Of a stretch of DNA of 52,255 bases, positions 24,816 to 33,406 are shown one piece after another. The DNA lies in contig JAFXQR010000026.1 in assembly GCA_017526985.1 (NCBI GenBank), positions 1 through 52,255 on the forward strand, in the 5' to 3' direction. The stretch's first letter is position 1. Each line of letters begins with the position of its first letter. Both the position numbers and the translations under genes were made by a program. The notes under the pieces were generated by a model. The model was not told the origin of the DNA. It ran no database searches and saw only the letters and a program-made list of their open reading frames with translations. This stretch comes from Lachnospiraceae bacterium (lineage in GTDB: Bacteria > Bacillota > Clostridia > Lachnospirales > Lachnospiraceae).

Positions 24816-25628
24816 ATGAAGTTTATTATCATCAGTATGTCTGCCGCTGTCATCAGTTATTTGCTGGCTGCCGCTTTGGTCATGCTTTTAGTCAAAGTCA
24901 GCAAAAAAGGTGAAGGGCTTGCCAAAAAAGAAAAAATACTTGTGACACTTGCGGTCTGGATCGCGCTTTATGTGTTTGGCGGCATCGGCTATTTTTCGGT
25001 GTATATCCATTGCGGCGAGAAAGCCATGCAGGCCCTGCAGAGCGACCGGGATGTTCTGGTATCACAGATTGAGAAAGCATACTATTTTGACGGTCCCGGG
25101 ACGGAAGATGTGCTGATCTTATATCCCGGTGCCAAAGTGGATGAAAAGGCTTATGCGCCTTTGTGCCGCAGGCTGGCAGCCGACGGGATCGATTGTATTC
25201 TGGTACAGATGCCCCTGCACATGGCATTTTCGGACCGGGCAGCAGCGTCCCGCTATGTGGGCAATTATGATTATAAAAACTGGTATCTGGGAGGCCATTC
25301 CCTGGGCGGTGCGATGGCGGCTTTTTATGCATCGCAGAGCGCACAACATTGGGACGGACTGGTACTGTTGGCTGCATATTCCACGGATCCTCTGCCACAG
25401 ATGAAAGTATGTTCCGTCTATGGAGATCAGGATGGTGTGATGAACCGGGAAAACTATGAGGCAGGAAAAGCTTTTTGGCCGGAGGGTGCGGCGGAACTGG
25501 TGATCCCCGGAGGTAATCATGCGCAGTTTGGTGACTATGGTGTGCAGCGTGGCGACGGAACGGCCACGATCACGGCGGAGGAGCAAGTGGAGCAGACCGT
25601 GGAATTTATTGAAAAAGTATTAAGATAG
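24816..25628 (+). CDS. Membrane-anchored alpha/beta hydrolase
   Basis: 270 residues. Two N-terminal membrane helices (about 5-27 and 41-63) are followed by an alpha/beta hydrolase domain. The nucleophile elbow is GGHSLGG with S162; the acid is D204 or D206 (YGDQDG) and the histidine H234 (GGNHAQFGDYG), together a complete triad. The layout resembles the alpha/beta hydrolase_5 group. The substrate is unknown; an esterase acting near the membrane is possible, and plant-polymer acetyl groups would be one candidate given the neighbours, but nothing in the sequence proves it. The start is an ATG at 24816 after GTTGGAGACAG. Confidence 0.8.
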   Translation: MKFIIISMSAAVISYLLAAALVMLLVKVSKKGEGLAKKEKILVTLAVWIALYVFGGIGYFSVYIHCGEKAMQALQSDRDVLVSQIEKAYYFDGPGTEDVLILYPGAKVDEKAYAPLCRRLAADGIDCILVQMPLHMAFSDRAAASRYVGNYDYKNWYLGGHSLGGAMAAFYASQSAQHWDGLVLLAAYSTDPLPQMKVCSVYGDQDGVMNRENYEAGKAFWPEGAAELVIPGGNHAQFGDYGVQRGDGTATITAEEQVEQTVEFIEKVLR

Positions 25629-25666
25629 AGGGAAGTAAAAAGTTTCTTGCGGGGAGGTAAAGAGAA

Positions 25667-26416
25667 ATGAAAAAAAGAGCTCTTTTACTGATCACAACCG
25701 CGTTTTGTTTGACTGGATGCGGGACAAAAGAAGATGGCGGAAACGCTGCGGGGACGGCATCGGCAACAGAAGAGATGAGCTTTGAAGAAACAGAGGATCG
25801 TTCCGGTTCGGAAACAGTCGTAGATGAAGAAGCATGGGATGAGTATGCGAAACAAGAGCAATTGAAAATGGCATGGAAAATGGCCTATTTGGAAGAATTA
25901 GCGGATATTTTGCAAGGTGATAGGAACTATTCCGGGTATGACGAGACGGAGATAGAACTGGCAGATATAAATGGAGATCAGATTCCGGAAGTATTTGTGC
26001 GGCGTAATCACGATGTTTTTGTCAGTATTTTATCCTATATCGATGGAGATGTTGAAAGAATCGTAGAGGATGCCTGCGGGGGGCTGTATTATAATCCGAA
26101 TGATGCAAAAATATTGTGTTATTGTGAGGGGGGAGATCCTAGTGGGGAAGGCTATTGCGTGTATTGTTTGACGGAGCAAGGGTTTGAATTGGTAGCAGAG
26201 GGAGGTATATATAATGATTGGAGGGAGATAGGAACGGGGGAGAATGCTCGTTGGGTGATGGCCGATCAACAGTTCATATGGGATGGAAGGGAGTTGCTTT
26301 CGTCAAGCGATTTTTATTATGAGCTGGCAAATTCTTTTGATTATACAAATGCAATTGTTTTTGAGGGAGATTCTATGGAAGATAGTTCCGTAGCGGAATA
26401 TATATTAAAACAGTAG
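25667..26416 (+). CDS. Hypothetical lipoprotein with an EF-hand-like loop
   Basis: 249 residues. The lipobox is LTGC with C18, followed by a Glu/Ser/Thr-rich spacer (20-60). Around residues 100-112 the sequence ELADINGDQIPEVFV has the D-x-N-x-D pattern of calcium-binding loops seen in FG-GAP and related surface lipoproteins. No catalytic motif is seen. GGGGAGG precedes the start. It lies 38 bases after the hydrolase gene and may be co-transcribed. It is convergent with the J-domain gene. Base composition is less GC-rich than its neighbours. Confidence 0.7.
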   Translation: MKKRALLLITTAFCLTGCGTKEDGGNAAGTASATEEMSFEETEDRSGSETVVDEEAWDEYAKQEQLKMAWKMAYLEELADILQGDRNYSGYDETEIELADINGDQIPEVFVRRNHDVFVSILSYIDGDVERIVEDACGGLYYNPNDAKILCYCEGGDPSGEGYCVYCLTEQGFELVAEGGIYNDWREIGTGENARWVMADQQFIWDGRELLSSSDFYYELANSFDYTNAIVFEGDSMEDSSVAEYILKQ

Positions 26417-26492
26417 TTTGCCGGAAGTGTTTTTGATATAAGAAGGAAGGCCGATAGAGGTGCTATCGCGGAATAACGGCAGATGCCTGCTC

Positions 26493-27266
26493 TTATGCGG
26501 CGTACCGTATCAGCAGGGCATAGCACTCATTGATCTTTTTACACATTTCTTCCGAACCATCCGGATTATCCGGGTGGTATTTTTTTAACAGTTGGTTGCG
26601 GCGCTGTTTGATCTCATCTGCAGTGAAGGGAATGTCCACGCCGAAAAAAGCCTTGGCTTCCTCCAATTGGGCATTGCCGGGGGGAGTGCGGCGGTAGCGT
26701 TTTTCGGATGTGTTGTGTTCATGCTCGCGGTGATATTCCTTTCGGGCGCGGGTATTCTGCGACTGCTGACGGTCGGTGGCATTCGCATCGTCGGACTGTG
26801 TTTGCGAATCGGTCGTATTGTATTGGCCGGAATGTTTTTGGTCGGCAGCATTGTTACCGGATGCAAAGGGATTGGGATCTGTCGGGTTTTCAGCTGCTTT
26901 GGCGTTGCAGGTATCTGCCTGCGTCGGATCCAGTGCCTTCCTGCATTGTTCATAACTGCTATAAAACGGGTAGGTGAGCATTTCGCCGATCCCGAGGATG
27001 GTATCCCCGTGTCGCCATATCCATGAGAATAACAGTGAAAAGACTGTGATCAGTCCGATGCCGGCCAGAAGCAGCAGCCATGTATCGTTTCCGCGGAATT
27101 GCCACAAAACAATACCAGCCAGGAGCAGTATGACTCCCAGAAGGATAGCTGTTGCAAGCTCCCTATTTTTTCGCAGCCTGCGAATACCCTGATGCAGTTT
27201 TGCGCCCGGTGTTGCCAGGAGCATCTCTGTATATAAAAAATATTCGTTGATCTGTTTATTCTTCAT
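26493..27266 (-). CDS. Membrane protein with a C-terminal J domain
   Basis: 257 residues. Two membrane helices (about 38-57 and 63-83), a long polar Asn/Gln/Thr-rich linker (120-195), then a J domain with the HPD motif at 231-233 (KKYHPDNPDGSEEMCKKINE). It would recruit a DnaK-type chaperone to the membrane; the client is unknown. It differs from DnaJ, which has the J domain first and zinc fingers. The start at 27266 is set by GAGGGATAC; an ATG 27 bases upstream lacks a ribosome site. It is divergent from the GH43 gene at 27433. Confidence 0.75.
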   Translation of the reverse strand: MKNKQINEYFLYTEMLLATPGAKLHQGIRRLRKNRELATAILLGVILLLAGIVLWQFRGNDTWLLLLAGIGLITVFSLLFSWIWRHGDTILGIGEMLTYPFYSSYEQCRKALDPTQADTCNAKAAENPTDPNPFASGNNAADQKHSGQYNTTDSQTQSDDANATDRQQSQNTRARKEYHREHEHNTSEKRYRRTPPGNAQLEEAKAFFGVDIPFTADEIKQRRNQLLKKYHPDNPDGSEEMCKKINECYALLIRYAA

Positions 27267-27323
27267 GTAGTATCCCTCATCCGGTATGACCACTCTGTAT
27301 GGTATATCGGCAGAAAAACCCGC

Positions 27324-27352
27324 TTGCTATAGGGACACATAACACATATAAT
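27324..27352 (+). promoter_or_regulatory. Promoter of the two-domain GH43 gene
   Basis: TTGCTA at 27324-27329, a 17-base spacer and TATAAT at 27347-27352, 81 bases before the start codon. Confidence 0.6.
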
Positions 27353-27361
27353 GGGCATATA

Positions 27362-27399
27362 TTCAATAATGGAAATGATCTCGTTATCTTATTATTGAA
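27362..27399. promoter_or_regulatory. Inverted repeat just downstream of the GH43 promoter
   Basis: TTCAATAAT (27362-27370) and ATTATTGAA (27391-27399) form a perfect 9-bp inverted repeat around a 20-base centre. It starts about 10 bases after the -10, so it could be a repressor operator or a leader hairpin. Confidence 0.45.
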
Positions 27400-27432
27400 A
27401 GAATGGGGCAGATTTCAGGAGGTTATATCATT

Positions 27433-28998
27433 ATGGCTGTTTTCAACAACAATCCGTTATTAAAAATGGACTATCCGGATGTGGATGTGATCCGGGTGGG
27501 GGAGATCTACTATATGGTGTCCACCACGATGTATTTTATGCCGGGGTGTGAGATCTTACGGTCCTATGACCTGGTGCACTGGGAGCATGCGGCTTATGTA
27601 TATGAGCGGCTGGATTCCACGCCGGGACAGTGCCTGGAGGGGGAAGAGAACATCTACGGACAGGGCATGTGGGCGGCTAGCCTGCGGTATCATAACGGGA
27701 AGTTTTATGTGATCTTTGTGGCAAACGATACCCACAAGACCTATCTGTACCAGTCAGAGACTATCGAAGGTCCCTGGGCGAAGAGCGAGATCGAAGGTTT
27801 TTATCACGACAATTCTCTGCTGTTTGATGATGACGGCAGAGTGTATATTGTATACGGAAATACCGATGTGCATCTGACGGAGCTGAAGGCGGATCTGAGC
27901 GGACCGAAGGAAGGCGGCATCGACCGTGTGATCGTCGATAACAGCAAGGATGAGGTGTACCTGGGCTATGAAGGTTCGCACATCTATAAGATCAATGGGA
28001 AATACTATGTGTTCTTTATCAATATCCCCAAATCCACGGGGCGTCGGACGGAGAGCTGCTTTGTGGCAGACTCTTTGGAAGGGGAGTTTACCGGCGTAAA
28101 GGTGATGGACGATGACCGGGGCTACTGCGGAAGCGGTGTGGCCCAGGGCGGCATTGTGGACACTCCGGAGGGTAAGTGGTATGCGATCCTGTTCCAGGAC
28201 AGCGGTTCCGTGGGACGCATTCCGGTGCTGATGCCGGTGCATTGGAAGGAAGACAGTGATTTTCCGGTATTTGGAGATGACGGTGTGATCCCCATGGAAT
28301 TTGAAGTGCCGGACGGAAAGCCGGATTATGCGTATGAGCCGCTGTTTGGCAGTGATGATTTTAAGGATCCGGCGGCCGGAAAGGACAAGCGCTTTACGGA
28401 GAGCTTCGGATTTAAGAGCTTTTGGCAGTTTTCTCACGAGCCGGATCTGTCACTGGTGGAACACGACTGCGTGAATGGCTGTGTAAAGATCACGACGGAC
28501 AAGATCTGCAAAAATCTGGTGCAGGCAAAAAATACACTGACGCAGCGCACCACCTATCCGACCTGCGCGGCAGAGATCACCGTGGACGGCAGCGGACTGA
28601 AAGAGGGCGATTATGCCGGGCTGTGTATGCTGCAGGGGGCCTATGCTTTTGTGGCACTGACCCGCAGAGAGGGCAAACTGTACCTGGTGATGAAGAATCG
28701 TAAGCCGGCGGAAGGGTTGTGGGGAGAGCGCCACGATCAGGAGCCGGGAGATGAGCAGGCGGCATTGGAAATGAGCACATCAAAGATCACGCTTCGTGCG
28801 GAAGCGGACTTTACCATGATGAAGGATGCCGTACAGTTGTATTATATGGAAGATGGCCGGAAGAAAACTTTTGGGCCGGAAAGTAAATTACGATTTAAGT
28901 TGGATCATTTCACCGGCGCACGCTTCGGCCTCTTTGTATATTCCACAAAAGAGACCGGCGGCAGCGCGGTATTTACGGATTTCGTATACGAAGTCTGA
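27433..28998 (+). CDS. Cytoplasmic GH43 enzyme with a C-terminal beta-sandwich, beta-xylosidase/arabinofuranosidase type
   Basis: 521 residues, no signal peptide. The catalytic propeller covers about 5-310: D16 in YPDVDVIRVG as base, D126 in FYHDNSLLFDDDGR as modulator, E180 in GYEGSHIYKINGKYY as acid. Residues 330-521 form a concanavalin-like sandwich typical of the beta-xylosidase branch, where it closes the active site and favours exo action. The likely role is release of xylose or arabinose from imported oligosaccharides. The start at 27433 is set by AGGAGG 10 bases before it; an upstream in-frame ATG is rejected. Its stop codon abuts that of the convergent AraC regulator. Confidence 0.9.
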   Translation: MAVFNNNPLLKMDYPDVDVIRVGEIYYMVSTTMYFMPGCEILRSYDLVHWEHAAYVYERLDSTPGQCLEGEENIYGQGMWAASLRYHNGKFYVIFVANDTHKTYLYQSETIEGPWAKSEIEGFYHDNSLLFDDDGRVYIVYGNTDVHLTELKADLSGPKEGGIDRVIVDNSKDEVYLGYEGSHIYKINGKYYVFFINIPKSTGRRTESCFVADSLEGEFTGVKVMDDDRGYCGSGVAQGGIVDTPEGKWYAILFQDSGSVGRIPVLMPVHWKEDSDFPVFGDDGVIPMEFEVPDGKPDYAYEPLFGSDDFKDPAAGKDKRFTESFGFKSFWQFSHEPDLSLVEHDCVNGCVKITTDKICKNLVQAKNTLTQRTTYPTCAAEITVDGSGLKEGDYAGLCMLQGAYAFVALTRREGKLYLVMKNRKPAEGLWGERHDQEPGDEQAALEMSTSKITLRAEADFTMMKDAVQLYYMEDGRKKTFGPESKLRFKLDHFTGARFGLFVYSTKETGGSAVFTDFVYEV

Positions 28999-30015
28999 TC
29001 ATGACACAGGATGGCCGGAAAAGATGCGGTCGCGGTATTCGCTGGGCGAGCAGCCTTTTTCCTGCCGGAAGATCCGGTTAAAAGTCGAAATGCTGGAAAA
29101 ACCGGAAGTAATGGCAATATCGGTGATCGAGGTATCCGGGCGGAGCAGTAACTGCTCCGCTTCTTTTATTCTTCTGAAATGCAGGTAATCAATAAAGTTG
29201 TAGTGCGTATATTTTTTAAACAACCTGGAAAAATGAAACTTGGAAAAACCGGTCCGGGATGCCATTTCTTCCAGTGTAAGGCTCTCGCTGAAGTGTTCAT
29301 CAATATAATTTAAGGTTTCGCTGAACAGCTCCATGTAATCACGAGAGCGTGCATGCGAACTCTTGGGGATGTCATGCGCAGGGGGCCGGTAGTTTTTGCC
29401 GATGCATACCAGGATCCGCAGCAAGAGAGAGGGGATGGTCAGATCGGAAAACTCCCGTTCATTAAAATACTCATCCCGGATCTGCCACAGCAGATCGCAT
29501 ACCGTATCGTAGGTTTCTCCCTCATCTTCCTGGCTCAGTACCAGCGGCTGGGAGAGAATATACATAACGCGGGCGAAACTCTGCAGCTTGGAAAAGGCGG
29601 CAACATTTAATAAGTAGATGTAGCGTTTTCCGCTGGGAGGCGCGATCAGCTCATGGCGTTGTCTGGGTGGGATCAGCAGGATCTGTCCCGGGCCGATCTC
29701 CCGGGAGGTATCGCCGCAGATCACGGTATAATTGTTTTGGACCGGCTGTATGATCTCCAGAGCAGGGTGCCAGTGCGAAGCAAAAGGCGTATCCTGCTCG
29801 TTCAGCCAGATCCGGTTGCGGCTGGTATCCTGATAATCCACCAGCTCGTATTCGTGGTGGATCAGACGGGTCTGACCGAAGTCGGAATTGACCGCATAGT
29901 TCTTTTCGATGGATATTTCGGTAGAGATTTCTTTGGAAATATCTGACGGTTTTTTTGTTGGATTTTCCGGCTCGATATTTTGTCTGTTTCTATCTGTGTT
30001 TTTCTGTTCATCCAT
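28999..30015 (-). CDS. AraC-family transcriptional regulator with cupin domain
   Basis: 338 residues. A polar N-terminal tail (1-40), a cupin sensor domain (about 65-145, with HWHPALEII and LLIPPRQRHELI) and a C-terminal pair of helix-turn-helix motifs (about 235-335; LTLEEMASRTGFSKFHFSRLFKKY, the second ending in DIAITSGFSSISTFNRIF). AAGGTGG precedes the start. Regulators of this type bind sugars and activate importer and hydrolase genes. It is divergent from the large importer operon at 30428, whose promoter region holds two direct repeats of the expected type, so it is the probable activator of that operon and perhaps of the GH43 gene it abuts. Confidence 0.9.
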   Translation of the reverse strand: MDEQKNTDRNRQNIEPENPTKKPSDISKEISTEISIEKNYAVNSDFGQTRLIHHEYELVDYQDTSRNRIWLNEQDTPFASHWHPALEIIQPVQNNYTVICGDTSREIGPGQILLIPPRQRHELIAPPSGKRYIYLLNVAAFSKLQSFARVMYILSQPLVLSQEDEGETYDTVCDLLWQIRDEYFNEREFSDLTIPSLLLRILVCIGKNYRPPAHDIPKSSHARSRDYMELFSETLNYIDEHFSESLTLEEMASRTGFSKFHFSRLFKKYTHYNFIDYLHFRRIKEAEQLLLRPDTSITDIAITSGFSSISTFNRIFRQEKGCSPSEYRDRIFSGHPVS

Positions 30016-30080
30016 GTTTACATAACCACCTTTTCGAGTGCTTTTTCAGAAGAGGATCTGGCAACGACCTATGTGAATTT

Positions 30081-30108
30081 TTTATACATAACTTATATAT
30101 AAACGCAA
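30081..30108 (-). promoter_or_regulatory. Promoter candidate of the AraC regulator
   Basis: Minus strand TTGCGT (30108-30103), a 16-base spacer and TATAAA (30086-30081), about 65 bases before the start. Confidence 0.4.
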
Positions 30109-30139
30109 ATTTATATTTTTATACTGTCAATTATAACAG

Positions 30140-30153
30140 ATAAAGCGCTTACA
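30140..30153. promoter_or_regulatory. cre-like site upstream of the AraC gene and importer operon
   Basis: On the minus strand TGTAAGCGCTTTAT matches 12 of 14 positions of the CcpA consensus TGWAARCGYTWNCW. It could give glucose repression of either divergent transcript. Confidence 0.4.
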
Positions 30154-30216
30154 TTCCATAAAAAATGCACAAAAAATCGACGAAAAAATCAACAAAAAGT
30201 ATACAAAATAGAATAG

Positions 30217-30247
30217 AGCAATTTTTGGGCGACCTGTAGCAATTTTT
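30217..30247 (+). promoter_or_regulatory. Two AraC-type direct repeat half-sites
   Basis: AGCAATTTTT occurs at 30217-30226 and 30238-30247, exactly 21 bp apart (two helix turns), ending just before the expected -35 position of the importer promoter. This is the usual geometry for AraC-family activators. Confidence 0.55.
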
Positions 30248-30273
30248 AATAGGCGGTAAGGTGCGCAGCAACT

Positions 30274-30279
30274 TATAAT
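30274..30279 (+). promoter_or_regulatory. -10 box of the importer operon promoter
   Basis: TATAAT at 30274-30279. At the -35 distance the sequence is AGGCGG, unlike TTGACA, which fits a promoter that needs an activator. Confidence 0.45.
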
Positions 30280-30427
30280 TTCCTTGTGTTCAATCTCTAA
30301 AGAAGGTGTAAATGTTTGTATTTTAGGGGAAAGCATCAAGAAAACAAATCAGTTTTTGCAGCGGTTCGGTAAGGCCGGCCTTTATTTTGATGTATAAAAC
30401 TAAGAATTCCTGATGCAGGAGGAAGAA

Positions 30428-33391
30428 ATGGCAAGAAAACGGAATCAAACAACAATAATCGTGGTAGCAGTGATCGCGGTACTGGTATTACTGATCATCG
30501 TTCTTTCGGGCAGAAAGGCGCTGGATTTCCATGAGAAGTACGCAGGTGTCGATCTGAACAAAGAGGTGGAGGGCGCAGAGCGCAGCGGTACCTATGACAA
30601 GTATCTGCTGAGTCATGATGGCGCCGCAAAACCGGGCAAAGATGTGGCGGTTGACATCTTCAATATCAGCAACCACACGGGTGATGTGTCCGTTATGAAC
30701 AATTATCATGGCGAATCTCAGGCGGTATACACCGAGACCGGTTCTGAGATCACCTGGAATGTGGATGTTCCGGAAGCTGGTTTCTATAATCTGTATATGG
30801 AATATGTAGTAGATGAATCCAGAGGTGTTGCTGCGGAGCGTTCCGTAAAGATCAACGGCGAGCTTCCGTTTGATGATGCAGCAAACATCGAGTTTACCAG
30901 AATCTGGACCGATGGCGGTGAGGTGCGTGTGGATAATCAGGGCAACCAGATCCGTCCGACACAGGTAGAAGTATTTGACTGGCAGAACTCTTATTTTGAA
31001 GACGATATGGGCTATGTGAATGATCCGTATCTCTTCTATTTTGAAAAAGGACAGAATACCATTACGATCGGCGCAGAAAATGAGCCCATGGGTATTCGCA
31101 AGGTGGAAGTACGCGGTGTGCGCAGTCTTCCTACCTATAGTGAATATACCGCAGCGCAGACCGGTTCTGATTCCGGCGAGGCAAGCGGTTTTGATCTGAT
31201 CGTGGAAGGCGAGACCTCCACCAATCGTTCCGAATCTTCTCTTTATGCAAAATATGACCGTTCTTCACCGACGACCAGTCCGAGCAGCGTAACCACAACG
31301 GTTCTGAATTATGTGGGGGGTGATGCATGGCGCTCCAACGGTATGTGGGTAGAATGGGAATTTGAAGTACCGGCAGACGGCTTTTACAATGTGATGGTAA
31401 AGGCCCGCCAGAACTATGCGCGTGGTAAGGTATCCTCCAGAACAGTCCTGATCGACGGTGAGGTTCCTTTTGAAGAACTTCGTGAAATCTCCTTTAACTA
31501 TGACAATGATTGGGAGTGCAAGAATCTTGCAGATGAAAACGGCACTCCGTATAACATCTATTTAAAGAAAGGTATGCATACCATCCGTCTGGAAGCAACA
31601 CTGGGTTCCCAGGGTGAATTGCTTGCGGAACTGGAGAGTTCTACCTTCCGCCTGAATCAGATTTACAGAAAGATCCTGGTGTACACCGGTGCGAGCCCGG
31701 ACCAGTATCGTGATTACAAGATCGATTCTACCTATCCGGAGATCATTGAGGCGATGGATATCGAATCCAAGCGTCTCTACAAACTGGTAGACGATATGGT
31801 AGCATTCAGCGGCCAGAAAGCAGACAGTATCGCTTCTGCGCAGACCATTGCACAGCAGCTGGAGCGTTTCGTAGAGAAACCGCAGAAGATCACGCTGGAG
31901 TTTACCACGTTTAAGGACAATATCACTGCTCTGGGTACTGCGATCCTGCAGATGAGCGAGACCAAACTGGATGTGGATTACATTGAGATCACCGGAACCG
32001 GTGTGACACCGAAGGTAGTAAAGACCAACTTCTTTGCATCCGCTTGGCACGAGATCAAATCCTTTGCAGCATCTTTCGTTGTAGATTACAACGCAGTCGG
32101 TGATGTATATACCGGCGGTGAAGCAAAAGAGGCAATCACTGTATGGGTGCTGACCGGACGTGATCAGGGTACCATTCTGAAGGCGATGATCGATGATGGC
32201 TTTACACCGCAGACTGGTGTGAAAGTAAATGTAGAGATCGTTGCGCCGGATGCATTGCTGAATGCCGTACTGGCAGGACGCGGACCGGATGTGGTACTTT
32301 CCGTCGGAGCAGACCAGCCGGTCAACTATGCACTGCGTAAAGCTGCGGAAGATATCACGCAGTTCCCGGATTACAAAGAAGTGCTTTCGCACTATTCTCC
32401 GAGCTCTTATGAGCAGTACAGCCTGGATGGACATATCTACGGCGTACCGGAGCAACAGACCTTTAATGTAATGTTCTACCGTAAGGATATTATGGAAGAA
32501 CTGGAGCTGGAGATCCCGAATACCTGGCAGGAGCTGATCGAGCTGCTCCCGACCATTCAGGGTAACAACCTCTCCATCGGTATCCCGAGCGCGGGCGGTA
32601 GTTCCACTAATGCGGCAGCATCCACCGCGGTTGCTTCCACAGCGCCGGACTTGTCCTTGTACTTTACACTGCTGTATCAGTATGGCGGAGATATGTACAA
32701 TGAGCCGGGCACCAAGACGGCGGTAGATACAGAAGCAGGTATCCGCGCATTTGATGATTATGTAAGATACTTTAACGATTACGGTATTCCGGTATTCTTC
32801 GACTTTGTCAGCCGGTTCCGTTCGGGCGAGATGCCCATCGGTATTATGCCGTACTCGACCTACAATACCTTGATGGTATCTGCACCGGAGATCCCGGGGC
32901 TTTGGGACTTCACACTGATCCCGGGTACCGAGAAGGTGGATGCAAACGGCAATACTTACATTGACCGCAGCGACTTCATTACCGGTAACGCAACGATGAT
33001 GCTGGCGAATGATGATGAACAGATCAAACAGAACTCCTGGGAGTTCATGAAGTGGTGGGCAGATGCGGACACACAGGTAAGATTCGGTCGTGAGATCGAG
33101 GCACTGTTGGGAGCATCCGCAAGATACAATACCGCAAACCGTGATGCATTCTCCAGACTTTCCTGGAGTGCAAGTGATATCGAAGTACTGGCAGCACAGT
33201 GGGATCAGACGGTAGGTATCCGCGAAGTACCTGGTGGCTATTATACCGGACGTCATCTTGCAAATGCTGTACGTAAATGTATCAACGATAAGGATGATAC
33301 CCGTGAGACCATCATCGACTACTCAATCAAGATCGATGAAGAGATCACAAAGAAACGTAAAGAATTCGGAATGCCCATATATTCTGAATAA
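30428..33391 (+). CDS. Membrane-anchored sugar-binding protein with two N-terminal beta-sandwich modules
   Basis: 987 residues. Instead of a lipobox it has an N-terminal membrane helix (about 8-28). Two beta-sandwich modules follow, about 75-230 and 255-420, each with the jelly-roll pattern V-P-x-x-G-F-Y-N (VPEAGFYNLYMEY; VPADGFYNVMVKA), resembling carbohydrate-binding modules. A helical spacer (430-550) leads to a family 1 solute-binding domain (about 567-970), beginning AITVWVLTGRDQGTILKAM. The protein is twice the usual binding-protein length. The start at 30428 is set by AGGAGG directly upstream. It is first in an operon of two permeases, an NHL protein, a YIP1 protein and DUF5696. Confidence 0.85.
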   Translation: MARKRNQTTIIVVAVIAVLVLLIIVLSGRKALDFHEKYAGVDLNKEVEGAERSGTYDKYLLSHDGAAKPGKDVAVDIFNISNHTGDVSVMNNYHGESQAVYTETGSEITWNVDVPEAGFYNLYMEYVVDESRGVAAERSVKINGELPFDDAANIEFTRIWTDGGEVRVDNQGNQIRPTQVEVFDWQNSYFEDDMGYVNDPYLFYFEKGQNTITIGAENEPMGIRKVEVRGVRSLPTYSEYTAAQTGSDSGEASGFDLIVEGETSTNRSESSLYAKYDRSSPTTSPSSVTTTVLNYVGGDAWRSNGMWVEWEFEVPADGFYNVMVKARQNYARGKVSSRTVLIDGEVPFEELREISFNYDNDWECKNLADENGTPYNIYLKKGMHTIRLEATLGSQGELLAELESSTFRLNQIYRKILVYTGASPDQYRDYKIDSTYPEIIEAMDIESKRLYKLVDDMVAFSGQKADSIASAQTIAQQLERFVEKPQKITLEFTTFKDNITALGTAILQMSETKLDVDYIEITGTGVTPKVVKTNFFASAWHEIKSFAASFVVDYNAVGDVYTGGEAKEAITVWVLTGRDQGTILKAMIDDGFTPQTGVKVNVEIVAPDALLNAVLAGRGPDVVLSVGADQPVNYALRKAAEDITQFPDYKEVLSHYSPSSYEQYSLDGHIYGVPEQQTFNVMFYRKDIMEELELEIPNTWQELIELLPTIQGNNLSIGIPSAGGSSTNAAASTAVASTAPDLSLYFTLLYQYGGDMYNEPGTKTAVDTEAGIRAFDDYVRYFNDYGIPVFFDFVSRFRSGEMPIGIMPYSTYNTLMVSAPEIPGLWDFTLIPGTEKVDANGNTYIDRSDFITGNATMMLANDDEQIKQNSWEFMKWWADADTQVRFGREIEALLGASARYNTANRDAFSRLSWSASDIEVLAAQWDQTVGIREVPGGYYTGRHLANAVRKCINDKDDTRETIIDYSIKIDEEITKKRKEFGMPIYSE

Positions 33392-33406
33392 AAAGAGGGA
33401 AAGCAT

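Larger units (their letters stand above)
30016..30427. other. 412-bp divergent control region of the AraC regulator and importer operon
   Basis: AT-rich. It contains the AraC gene promoter, a cre-like site, a pair of direct repeats and a -10 box without -35, each listed separately. Between 30154 and 30216 I see only A-rich sequence. From 30280 to 30420 lies the importer leader, about 140 bases, with no clear hairpin except GGCCGGCC near 30376. Confidence 0.6.

Noticed and set aside
33045-33256. Long minus-strand open frames under the binding-protein and hydrolase genes
   Set aside because: They mirror well-supported plus-strand genes with clear domains and have no ribosome sites; they arise from codon bias.
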